Assembly (NCBI RefSeq): GCF_044464525.1 | Contig: NZ_JBIQLE010000018.1 | Coordinates: 1-64,000, forward strand | Direction of reading: 5' to 3' | Source of the DNA: Pusillimonas sp044464525 | Lineage (GTDB): Bacteria > Pseudomonadota > Gammaproteobacteria > Burkholderiales > Burkholderiaceae_B | DNA length: 64,000 nt | Shown: positions 43,451-51,419 of the stretch, one piece after another | Numbering within the stretch: the first letter of the stretch is position 1 | Layout of the letters: the number at the start of each line of letters is the position of its first letter | The notes under the pieces: model-generated | Databases searched by the model: none | What the model saw: only the letters and a program-made list of their open reading frames with translations | Told to the model about the DNA's origin: nothing | Position numbers and translations under genes: made by a program

Positions 43451-44461
43451 CTAGTTGTCGTCCGTGTCGCCGCCGGCCTTATAGCCTGGCTCGCCGGACT
43501 CAATTTCAGTTTGCATTGACAACACCTCGACCAGTGAGCGGTCGCGCCATTGCACCCAATCGTTTATGGGCCGCCCCGCCGATACCTCTTGAGCCGCTTC
43601 CACCAAGCGCTCAATCACCTCGGGAGTCAGGCGCGGCTCCGGCCCGGGCTGCCACCACTGCTGGATGGCGTCGCCCGCATGATCGAGTATGCCCTTCATT
43701 CCTCCTTCGCCCCCGGCCAAATGCAAGGTCATGAGGCCGCCCATCAACGCCCAGCGCGGCGCCAGGCCATAGCGCACGGCAGTGTCGATATCACCGGCGC
43801 TTGCAATACCTTCGACAAGACAAGCCACCGCTTCGCGCATCAGCGCAAACTGCAGCCGGTTGGTCATGTGGCCGCTGGCTTCAGTGTGCAAACGGATGGG
43901 GCGTTTGCCGACATATCGGGCAAAATCCATCGCCCATTGCGCAACTTCGGGCAAGGTCTGCTTGCCGCCCACCACCTCCACCAGTGGAATCAGATGGGCG
44001 GGGTTAAATGGATGCAGCACCACCAGGCGTTCCGGGTGCCGCAAGCCGGCTTGCATTTGCGTGGGAGGAATGCCGCCCGTGCTGGAGAGCACAATCTTGT
44101 ACGCTTCGGCCGCCGCATCCACCTCGGCCAGCACAGCGGTTTTAAGGCCGGGCTTTTCGGGAATGTTCTCTTGTATGACCTGCGCCTCGCGGGCCGCCGC
44201 CGCGGGCGACTCGACAAAGCGCAGCCGTGTCCATTCCGGCTCGGCCGCCTTCGTACGCCCCAGCTCGATTAGCGCCGGCCAAGCCTGGCTAATGAAGCTG
44301 CGGGCACGCGCCCGGGCGTCGGGCGCCGGATCGTATGCCACCACCTCAAGACCCCTGGCCATAAACAGAGCCGCCCAACTAGCGCCCACCGAACCCAGGC
44401 CCAACACGGCAATGCGCTCAATCTGGCTGGGTGGCGGAAAAAATTCGTGTGAAGAGCTCAT
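43451..44461 (-). CDS. 3-hydroxyacyl-CoA dehydrogenase-like (carnitine dehydrogenase-like)
   Basis: 336 residues. NAD-binding GLGSVG (21-26) in a Rossmann fold starting IAVLGLGSVGASWAALF, then ENIPEKPGLK and VLHPFNPAHLIPLVEVVGG as in 3-hydroxyacyl-CoA dehydrogenases and L-carnitine 3-dehydrogenases (PF02737/PF00725). The second group is favoured by HPFNPAHL and the absence of a second C-terminal domain. It is the first gene of the cluster with crotonase and acyl-CoA dehydrogenase; no CoA ligase or thiolase is present. The substrate may be a short or branched acyl-CoA or a carnitine derivative. Confidence 0.8.
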   Translation of the reverse strand: MSSSHEFFPPPSQIERIAVLGLGSVGASWAALFMARGLEVVAYDPAPDARARARSFISQAWPALIELGRTKAAEPEWTRLRFVESPAAAAREAQVIQENIPEKPGLKTAVLAEVDAAAEAYKIVLSSTGGIPPTQMQAGLRHPERLVVLHPFNPAHLIPLVEVVGGKQTLPEVAQWAMDFARYVGKRPIRLHTEASGHMTNRLQFALMREAVACLVEGIASAGDIDTAVRYGLAPRWALMGGLMTLHLAGGEGGMKGILDHAGDAIQQWWQPGPEPRLTPEVIERLVEAAQEVSAGRPINDWVQWRDRSLVEVLSMQTEIESGEPGYKAGGDTDDN

Positions 44462-44815
44462 GGAGCCTCGCTAGGTGTATCGTCGGCGTTGCGGCCACAA
44501 ACCATGTCCGCACTTGAATGCCGCTTCAGTGTACGTAGCGGCTACCCCATTCGCATAGCACCGATTTTCTATAAGAGTTAATCAAATGGCGTATAGCCAG
44601 ACCGCACTGTCCTTGGCCCCTTCGGGCATTGCTCGGCCCGCGGGTGCCGCCACCCGCTACCAACACGGCGCTGATTGCCATGCGCTGGCATGACCCACGC
44701 CTGCCGGCTCTATCCGGCACTTTATTTGCTGGTGGCGCCGGCGGGCTATATGTTCGTATTGGAGTAAATACTGTTCGCCCAACCATAGGGCGGGCATTCC
44801 TCAAAGGAGACAAGC
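44462..44815. other. Divergent intergenic region, no gene seen
   Basis: 354 bp between the 3-hydroxyacyl-CoA dehydrogenase and the DUF1428 gene. GCGGGTG-CCGC-CACCCGC (44640-44657) is a short perfect stem-loop. No T-run follows, so it is more likely an operator or chance than a terminator. A good ribosome site, AAAGGAG, precedes the DUF1428 start. Confidence 0.4.
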
Positions 44816-45169
44816 ATGAAATACGTTGAAGGATTCATCGTGGCCGTGCCGGCCGCCAATAAAGATGCCTATTACGACATGGCAAAAAAAGCGGTTCCCC
44901 TGTTCAAAGAGTTTGGCGTCGATCGCTTCGTGGAGTGTTGGGAGGACGACGTGCCCGACGGGAAGGTTACGGACTTCCGCCGCGCCGTGCAGGCCAAGGA
45001 CGACGAAAAGGTGGTTTTCAGCTGGTTTGAATATCCCTCCAAAGAGGCACGCACGTCGGCGCAGGAAAAAATGATGAGCGACCCGCGCATGAAGGATATG
45101 GGCGAAGCCATGTGTTTCGACGGAAAACGCATGATTTTTGGCGGCTTCGTGCCTATTCTGGACGAGTGA
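44816..45169 (+). CDS. DUF1428 family protein (YbaA-like)
   Basis: 117 residues starting MKYVEGFIVAVPAANKDAY, with WFEYPSKEARTSAQEKMMSDPRMKDM. This fits the DUF1428/YbaA family (dimeric alpha-beta barrel fold, no known reaction). Start is firm: AAAGGAGA lies 9 bases upstream. Single gene before the Bug receptor. Confidence 0.9.
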   Translation: MKYVEGFIVAVPAANKDAYYDMAKKAVPLFKEFGVDRFVECWEDDVPDGKVTDFRRAVQAKDDEKVVFSWFEYPSKEARTSAQEKMMSDPRMKDMGEAMCFDGKRMIFGGFVPILDE

Positions 45170-45277
45170 AAGCATACGGTCATGGTGGCTCGAACCGCAG
45201 GAGGTATTTACCGGGCCAAGGAAAGAAAATGCACGCAGCGATGGACGAAACCTGGGTCGCTTGTGTAAATTTGCGAC

Positions 45278-46297
45278 ATGAAAAACTTCGTCCTATCTTC
45301 GATGAGCACCTTCGTTTCAACTCTGTTTGTCCGAATCAAACGAATACTGCCAACATGGGTTGCAGCGATATGGCTGGCATTGTGCGGCACCGCCTTCGCC
45401 GCAAGCGATTACCCGGCAAGGCCGGTGAAGCTCGTTGTGCCCTTCCCGCCCGGAGGCAGTTCCGACATCCCGGCCCGGCTTATCGCCCAGAAGCTGGAGC
45501 AAATATGGAACCAGCCGGTGGTGGTCGAGAACCGCGCCGGCGCCACCGGCACCATAGGTGAGGGCTACGTCGCCCGGGCCAAGCCCGACGGCTATACGCT
45601 GCTGGTGGCAACCAGCAGCAGCCACACCATGGGGCCTTACACCATCAAGCAGTTGCCATACAATCCAATGGCCGACCTGCGGGCAGTCACCTTGTTCGCC
45701 TGGGCGCCGCATCTGATCGTCGTCCATCCGTCGGTCGGCGTCGGAACAGTGCAGGAATTAATAGAGCTGGCCAGGCAGCGGCCCGGCGAGCTTAACTACT
45801 CCACCTCCGGCAACGGCAGCTCGGTCCATCTGGCCACCGAGATATTCAATCGCAAGGCGAACATCAGCATGGTGCAGATTCCCTACCGCGGCGTGAACCC
45901 CGCGGCGATAGCCGTGGCAAGCGGCCAGGCCCAACTGATGTTCCCACCCGCCGTGGTGGCGTTGCCGCACATTGAAAACGGCACGATGCAAGCCTTGGCC
46001 ACACTATCATCCGAAAGGCTGCCCGCGCTGCCCCAGGCGCCTTCCATCCAGGAAGCGGGCTTGAAGGACTACGAGTTCTCAACTTGGGTCGGGCTGCTTG
46101 CTCCGGCCGGCACACCCGACGACATTGTCGACAAAGTGCATGCTGACGTTGCCCGTCTCATGACCGATCCCAAGCTGCGCCGCACCCTCGAAGAAATGTC
46201 GTTTATTCCGTCAGCCGCCACGCCGGAAGAATTCAGCGCCATCATCCATCGCGAAACCGCCGAACATAAAGCTCTGATCACCGACCTGGGGCTGTAA
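45278..46297 (+). CDS. Bug/TctC-family periplasmic solute receptor
   Basis: 339 residues with a long basic N-terminus then a hydrophobic signal segment ending TAFAASDYP. RPVKLVVPFPPGGSSDIPARLI and VVENRAGATGTIGEG are the family hallmarks (PF03401). Such receptors bind dicarboxylates, aromatic acids or amides for TctAB-type transporters or for sensing; many copies occur in Bordetella relatives, most as orphans, and no TctA/B is near here. The start may lie at the ATG at 45302, since the first residues show no ribosome site. Confidence 0.88.
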   Translation: MKNFVLSSMSTFVSTLFVRIKRILPTWVAAIWLALCGTAFAASDYPARPVKLVVPFPPGGSSDIPARLIAQKLEQIWNQPVVVENRAGATGTIGEGYVARAKPDGYTLLVATSSSHTMGPYTIKQLPYNPMADLRAVTLFAWAPHLIVVHPSVGVGTVQELIELARQRPGELNYSTSGNGSSVHLATEIFNRKANISMVQIPYRGVNPAAIAVASGQAQLMFPPAVVALPHIENGTMQALATLSSERLPALPQAPSIQEAGLKDYEFSTWVGLLAPAGTPDDIVDKVHADVARLMTDPKLRRTLEEMSFIPSAATPEEFSAIIHRETAEHKALITDLGL

Positions 46298-46414
46298 CGG
46301 CCCAGCGTCGCGCCAGGCTCGAAGACCGGCGTTAACCACAAAGGAGGCATGTTGTTTGCTACGCACGCTGCTGCGGCCGTTTCTTGACGGCCCGCCACTA
46401 GCGAAAGGTGCGTC

Positions 46415-47944
46415 ATGGGAAAATCAGAAACTCAAACATACTGGGAAGCCGTATCCAACGACCTGCCCACGACTTACCCCTCTTTGGCAGAGGATACCCG
46501 CGCAGATGTCGTCGTCGTAGGCGCGGGCATCGTCGGCCTGACCGCTGCCTACGAACTGGCACGGGCCGGCAAAAAAGTCGTCGTCCTGGAGGCGCTGCAA
46601 GTCGCCTCACAAGCCACAGCCCGCTCCACCGCCAAGATTACTTCGCAACACGGATTGCTCTACGGCACCCTGATTCGAAACTTCGGCGAGGACAATGCGC
46701 GCCTCTATGCACAGGCCAACCAGGAAGCCGTCGAGCGCATCGCGACCATGGTCGAAAAAGAACGCATAGACTGCGCCTTCGAGCGCAAGCCTGCCTTTAT
46801 CTATGCTCCCGACATTGAAACCGCTTCCGAAGTGAACGACGAGGCCCTTGCGGCGGTGATGCTCGGTCTGCCGGCACGGACAATGAAGGAGATTCCAGCG
46901 CCGGTATCCTGTACCACGGCCATGTGCTTTGACGACCAGGCTCAGTTCAACCCTGTTCAATACTTGACCGGCTTGGCCCGCACAGTCGCTCGCATGGCGC
47001 AGGTGTATGAGAACAGCCGAGTCGTAGGTGTCGTGCAGGACGGTGACGCGCAGCAGGTGAAGACTCAGGCCGGCCAAACAGTACGGGCGAGACACGTATT
47101 GGTGGCCACCCATCTGCCCGTGGTGCCCGACGGGAAGTTTTTCGCCAAGGCCTTCACCTTCAGCCATAGTATCGCGGCCGCTCCGATTGCAGCCGGCTCT
47201 TCATTGGATGGCATGTTCATTGCCGCGGGCGCCTCCAGCTACTCATTCCGCCTCGATTCATCCAGCGGCGCCGACCACATCATTGCCGCTGGTCCGGCCT
47301 ATGAGACCGGAGTTCCCGAAGATTTGTCCGAAAGCTTCACCAAATTGGAAGCCTTCTTGCGCGAGCACTTCGACATCGAAGAGCCGACTTTCCGATGGAC
47401 GAACGAAGACTTCCGCTCGATGGACGGCATGCCTTTTGCGGGCAGGGCCTCGTCGTCAACGCCCCGGCTATACGTCGCGACGGGTTTCAACGCGTGGGGT
47501 ATTACCAATGGCGTGGTCGCCGCACACGTCATCGCGGATGAAATATTGAAGCGCGAAAACCCATGCTCAGACCTTTTCGATGCTGCACGCATCAAACCCT
47601 TGGCCGGAGGCACCGAATTTCTTAAGGAAAACCTGATGTCCGCCAAGCAGTTTGTGGTGGACCATTTGTCATCCAGTTCGCCTGAAGCCGCAGAACATCT
47701 GGGCCTGGGCCGGGCGCGTGTCGTTCGCAACGACGGCGACAGCATCGCCCAGTACCGCGATAGGGACGGACGCCTTCACGAAGTATCTGCAGTTTGTACA
47801 CACATGGGATGCGTTGTCGAATGGAACGAGATCGACTTGACTTGGGACTGCCCCTGCCATGGCTCGCGTTTTCGTCCAGACGGGGAGGTGCTGCACGGGC
47901 CCGCCACGACAGCACTCGAAAGCATCAAGCCGACGGCTGAGTGA
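46415..47944 (+). CDS. FAD-dependent oxidoreductase fused to C-terminal Rieske domain
   Basis: 509 residues. Dinucleotide motif GAGIVGL (36-42) and a DAO fold (PF01266) cover about 1-400. The last 80 residues contain a Rieske [2Fe-2S] site: CTHMGC followed 17 residues after His by CPCHGS (C-x-H...C-x2-H). Such fusions are common in proteobacteria and are proposed to act in amine or choline-type oxidation or general redox protection; the substrate is unknown. The next gene is a stress-type SDR 40 bp downstream on the same strand. Confidence 0.87.
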   Translation: MGKSETQTYWEAVSNDLPTTYPSLAEDTRADVVVVGAGIVGLTAAYELARAGKKVVVLEALQVASQATARSTAKITSQHGLLYGTLIRNFGEDNARLYAQANQEAVERIATMVEKERIDCAFERKPAFIYAPDIETASEVNDEALAAVMLGLPARTMKEIPAPVSCTTAMCFDDQAQFNPVQYLTGLARTVARMAQVYENSRVVGVVQDGDAQQVKTQAGQTVRARHVLVATHLPVVPDGKFFAKAFTFSHSIAAAPIAAGSSLDGMFIAAGASSYSFRLDSSSGADHIIAAGPAYETGVPEDLSESFTKLEAFLREHFDIEEPTFRWTNEDFRSMDGMPFAGRASSSTPRLYVATGFNAWGITNGVVAAHVIADEILKRENPCSDLFDAARIKPLAGGTEFLKENLMSAKQFVVDHLSSSSPEAAEHLGLGRARVVRNDGDSIAQYRDRDGRLHEVSAVCTHMGCVVEWNEIDLTWDCPCHGSRFRPDGEVLHGPATTALESIKPTAE

Positions 47945-47984
47945 AATTCGCGCCTCGCCATCCACTTGAACCCAGGAGTTGAAA

Positions 47985-48983
47985 ATGACCAAAGATACCC
48001 ACGATGATCGCAAACAGGCTGAACAGGCCGCCGACAAACAGCGCCGCCTACAGGACGAACAAGACCGGATCGACAAAGAAAAATCGGGCTCTGGCGGCTC
48101 TTCAAAACAAGGCGCCGCGCAGACTGGCCCTCGAGAACATCCTGAACCGCCCATGCCAGGCCAAAAGCTGGAGAAGCCCGGCGAAGAAAATGATATGGAT
48201 CCACGCCCGCAATTTCTGGCGCCCGACTACCAAGGCAGTGAGAAGCTGCGCGGCATGTCGGCCATCGTGACGGGCGGTGATTCAGGCATAGGCCGCGCCG
48301 TTGCGGTGCTGTTCGCCCGCGAAGGCGCCAATGTCGCCGTTCTTTACCTGAATGAACATGAAGACGCCAAAGAAACCTGCCGCTACATTGAGGCCGAAGG
48401 CCGTCGAGCCATCTGCATTCCGGGCGACGTAAAGAACCCCACCTACTGCCGCGATGCCGTCCGGCAAACCGTCGAAGCCTTTGGCCAACTGGATATTCTC
48501 GTCAACAACGCAGCCTTCCAGGAACACGCCGCTTCGCTCGAAGACATCACCGACGAGCGCTTCGACGAAACCATGCGCACCAACATCTACGGGTATTTCT
48601 ATATGGCCAGAGCGGCGCTGCCATATCTGAAGGCGGGGGCCAGCATCATCAACACCGGCTCGGTCACGGGCTTGAAAGGTCAGGGGCAACTGATCGACTA
48701 CTCTGCCACCAAAGGCGCCATCCACGCCTTCACCATGTCCCTGGCCGCCAACCTGGTTGAAAAGGAAATTCGCGTCAATGCGGTAGCCCCCGGCCCGGTT
48801 TGGACCCCACTGAATCCTGCCGACAGACAGCCGGAGCAGTTGGAAAAATTCGGCAAGAGCGCCAAGCTCGGCCGTCCGGCCCAACCCGAAGAGCTTTCTC
48901 CGGCGTACGTATTCTTGGCATCGCCGGTATGTTCCAGCTACATCACCGGCATCGTGCTGCCCATAACGGGAACGCCGGGATAA
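47985..48983 (+). CDS. SDR family oxidoreductase (general-stress GsiB/YghA-like)
   Basis: 332 residues from the ATG at 47985 with AGGAG 6 bp upstream. The first 70 residues are charged and disordered (KDTHDDRKQAEQAADK) as in YghA/GSP39-type SDRs. The Rossmann motif is TGGDSGIGRAVA, and the active site YSATK (Tyr-x-x-x-Lys) with upstream Ser in INTGSV is intact. Reduces a carbonyl or oxidises an alcohol with NAD(P)H. Gene order with the FAD-Rieske protein suggests a shared stress regulon, but no regulatory site was identified. Confidence 0.88.
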   Translation: MTKDTHDDRKQAEQAADKQRRLQDEQDRIDKEKSGSGGSSKQGAAQTGPREHPEPPMPGQKLEKPGEENDMDPRPQFLAPDYQGSEKLRGMSAIVTGGDSGIGRAVAVLFAREGANVAVLYLNEHEDAKETCRYIEAEGRRAICIPGDVKNPTYCRDAVRQTVEAFGQLDILVNNAAFQEHAASLEDITDERFDETMRTNIYGYFYMARAALPYLKAGASIINTGSVTGLKGQGQLIDYSATKGAIHAFTMSLAANLVEKEIRVNAVAPGPVWTPLNPADRQPEQLEKFGKSAKLGRPAQPEELSPAYVFLASPVCSSYITGIVLPITGTPG

Positions 48984-49117
48984 TTGTGCTCGGCAGATGC
49001 GGCTCGGAGCGGTGACGGGTCGGCTGGGAGCCCTTTACCCAGGCAGCGTACCAGCTTGGCGCGACAGCGCCGACCGGCGTGCCGCGCGCGGCCGGCTGCG
49101 AGTAACGGGGCGCAGCA

Positions 49118-49852
49118 TCAATGCGACAAAATTTTGGACAAGAACTGCTTGGCGCGATCCGAGCGTTCTTCAGGGCTGCCAAAAAACTCTTCCTTGAGGC
49201 AATCTTCTACCACCGCCCCCTCGTCCATGAACACCACCCGGTCGGCGACCTTGCGAGCAAAACCCATCTCGTGCGTGACCACCATCATCGTCATCCCTTC
49301 GCGGGCCAGATCGACCATGACGTCCAGCACTTCGTTCACCATCTCTGGGTCCAAGGCGGAGGTGGGCTCATCAAAAAGCATCGCAACCGGGTCCATGGCC
49401 AGCGCCCGTGCTATTGCCACGCGTTGTTGCTGACCGCCCGACAATTGCCCCGGGAACTTGTCCATGTGGGCGCTGAGCCCCACCCGTTCGAGCAGCTCCC
49501 GCCCCCTTTTCTTGGCTTCGGCCTCGTTGCGGCGCAGCACCTTGACCTGTGCCAAGGTTAAATTCCGCATTACCGACAAATGGGGAAACAGCTCGAAGTG
49601 CTGAAACACCATGCCTATCTGCGAACGAAGCTTGGGCAGGTTCGTATCGCGCGCGCCCACCGAAACACCGTTAACCCAGATTTCGCCCTCTTGAAAAGGC
49701 TCAAGCGCATTGGCCGTCTTGATCAAAGTAGACTTGCCGGAGCCCGAGGGGCCGCACACCACGACGACCTCGCCTTTCTGAACCGAAGTCGAGCAGTTCT
49801 TCAAGACTTGGAACGAGCCATACCATTTACTGACATCCTTGAATTCAATCAC
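49118..49852 (-). CDS. gltL: Polar amino acid ABC transporter ATPase (GltL-like)
   Basis: 244 residues from a GTG at 49852 (GGAGCTTTGCA upstream). Walker A GPSGSGKST (34-42), signature LSGGQQQRVAIARAL, Walker B AMLFDEPTSALDPE and H-loop VTHEMGFA are standard for polar amino acid importers (GlnQ/GltL). It is last in the ggt-gltJ-gltK-gltL unit and 17 nt after gltK. Confidence 0.92.
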   Translation of the reverse strand: MIEFKDVSKWYGSFQVLKNCSTSVQKGEVVVVCGPSGSGKSTLIKTANALEPFQEGEIWVNGVSVGARDTNLPKLRSQIGMVFQHFELFPHLSVMRNLTLAQVKVLRRNEAEAKKRGRELLERVGLSAHMDKFPGQLSGGQQQRVAIARALAMDPVAMLFDEPTSALDPEMVNEVLDVMVDLAREGMTMMVVTHEMGFARKVADRVVFMDEGAVVEDCLKEEFFGSPEERSDRAKQFLSKILSH

Positions 49853-49869
49853 TGCAAAGCTCCTTGCGC

Positions 49870-50559
49870 CTAACGAGCAATAACCATGCGCCGCTCGATT
49901 ACCTTGACGAGGCGTGACGCGGTGTACGAGATAACGAAATAGACCACAGCGGCAAAGACAAACATTTCTATCAGACGCCCATCGCGCTGCGCCACGTTAT
50001 TGGCCGCACCCAGGAAGTCGGTTAGCGAAAGCACATAAACCAGCGACGTATCCTGGAATAGTACGATCATCTGTGTAAGCAGAAGCGGTGTCATATTGCG
50101 AAACGCCTGCGGCAACACGATCTTGCCCATAACCTGCCAGTAATTCAGGCCCAATGCATAACCAGCTTCCGCCTGACCACGAGGAATTGACTGTATGCCC
50201 GCCCGCATGATTTCGCAAAAATAAGCCGCTTCAAACAAGATGAATGTGATCAACGCCGAGGTAAAACCGCCCACAGCAATGGGTCGGCCGGCCTGGGTGA
50301 TCCAGCCCACAATGTAGGGCACCAGAAAATAAAACCAGAAGATAATCAGAATCAGCGGCAAGGCCCGCATCAGGTTCACATAGCTTCCGGCCACCCCTGA
50401 CACCAGCCGGTTGGATGACAAGCGCATCATGGCCAGCAACGTGCCAAGAATGACGGCCCCGATGGTGGACAGCGCTGTGAGCTTCAAGGTGAACATCAAG
50501 CCCACCTGGATCACGTACGGCGCCGTGCGGATAATTGTGTCGAAATCGAATCCGTTCAT
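49870..50559 (-). CDS. gltK: Amino acid ABC transporter permease (GltK-like)
   Basis: 229 residues, five transmembrane segments. FEAAYFCEIMRAGIQSIPRGQAEAGYALGL is the conserved HisM/GltK-type motif leading into the EAA loop (here split across the text for length). Pairs with the GltJ-like permease 10 bp upstream. Part of the unit led by ggt. Confidence 0.92.
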   Translation of the reverse strand: MNGFDFDTIIRTAPYVIQVGLMFTLKLTALSTIGAVILGTLLAMMRLSSNRLVSGVAGSYVNLMRALPLILIIFWFYFLVPYIVGWITQAGRPIAVGGFTSALITFILFEAAYFCEIMRAGIQSIPRGQAEAGYALGLNYWQVMGKIVLPQAFRNMTPLLLTQMIVLFQDTSLVYVLSLTDFLGAANNVAQRDGRLIEMFVFAAVVYFVISYTASRLVKVIERRMVIAR

Positions 50560-50569
50560 CGTGCGCCCC

Positions 50570-51310
50570 CTACCTTGCCGCGCCCAGGTACCCAGGTACC
50601 TGATAGCGCTTCTCGATGTAGCGCATACCGGCCACCACCACTATGTTGATGATCAGATACAGCACCGTCGCAGCCGCAAACGACTCGAATATCTGGAAGG
50701 TGAATTCCTGCATGGCCCTGGCCGCGCCGGTAAGCTCCAGCAAGCCGATGGTGAAGGCCACCGACGAATTCTTGATCAGGTTCAAGGCTTCGGACACCAG
50801 CGGAGGCATGATGATGCGCGCCGTAATCGGCAGCAGCACGTAGCGATAGGTTTGCGGGCGTGTCAGCCCCAGCGCCGTCGCCGCCATGTCTTGCCCGAGC
50901 GGCAGCGATTCGATGCCGGCACGTATCTGCTCGGCGATACGCGCCGAGGTGAACAGCCCCAGTGCAATAACCGCCGTCCAGAATGTGCTCCAGGTGGGGT
51001 CGGCCGACTTGATGGTGTCGCCCAGCGCCTGGGGCACCACTTCGGGCATGACAAAATACCAAAGGAATATCTGCACCAGCAGGGGTATATTGCGAAACAG
51101 CTCAACATAGCCCGCGCAAATGCGCTCAAGCCAGCCAATACGGCTGGTGCGCAGCACGCCCACCACGACGCCAAAAACCAGCGCAATGATCCAGGCCGCG
51201 GCGGACGCGCCGAGCGTCCAGTAAACCCCGCGTATCAGGGTATAAAGATAGGTACCCGAGCCATCCGGCGACGGCTCCCAAAAAACCATCCAGTTCCAGT
51301 TGTAATTCAT
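50570..51310 (-). CDS. gltJ: Amino acid ABC transporter permease (GltJ-like)
   Basis: 246 residues starting MNYNWNWMVFWEPSPDGSG, the usual GltJ-type opening with an N-terminal cytoplasmic stretch before helix 1. TSARIAEQIRAGIESLPLGQ and the loop TALGLTRPQTYRYVLLP are the permease signatures. Partner of GltK. The gene normally upstream, the periplasmic receptor gltI, is missing; ggt occupies the place. Confidence 0.9.
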   Translation of the reverse strand: MNYNWNWMVFWEPSPDGSGTYLYTLIRGVYWTLGASAAAWIIALVFGVVVGVLRTSRIGWLERICAGYVELFRNIPLLVQIFLWYFVMPEVVPQALGDTIKSADPTWSTFWTAVIALGLFTSARIAEQIRAGIESLPLGQDMAATALGLTRPQTYRYVLLPITARIIMPPLVSEALNLIKNSSVAFTIGLLELTGAARAMQEFTFQIFESFAAATVLYLIINIVVVAGMRYIEKRYQVPGYLGAAR

Positions 51311-51419
51311 GATTCAAGCCTGGTTCAATAAGATGCATCGCATCCGATTGTATTCATAGGTTGTTATCTCGGCCGAATTGCCGGCTGCGCCAAACCCCAT
51401 CTGTATCTGATCGCCGGCA

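Noticed and set aside
50411..51331. 306-residue open frame on the plus strand
   Set aside because: Antisense to gltK and gltJ; Arg/His/Pro-rich, no motif.
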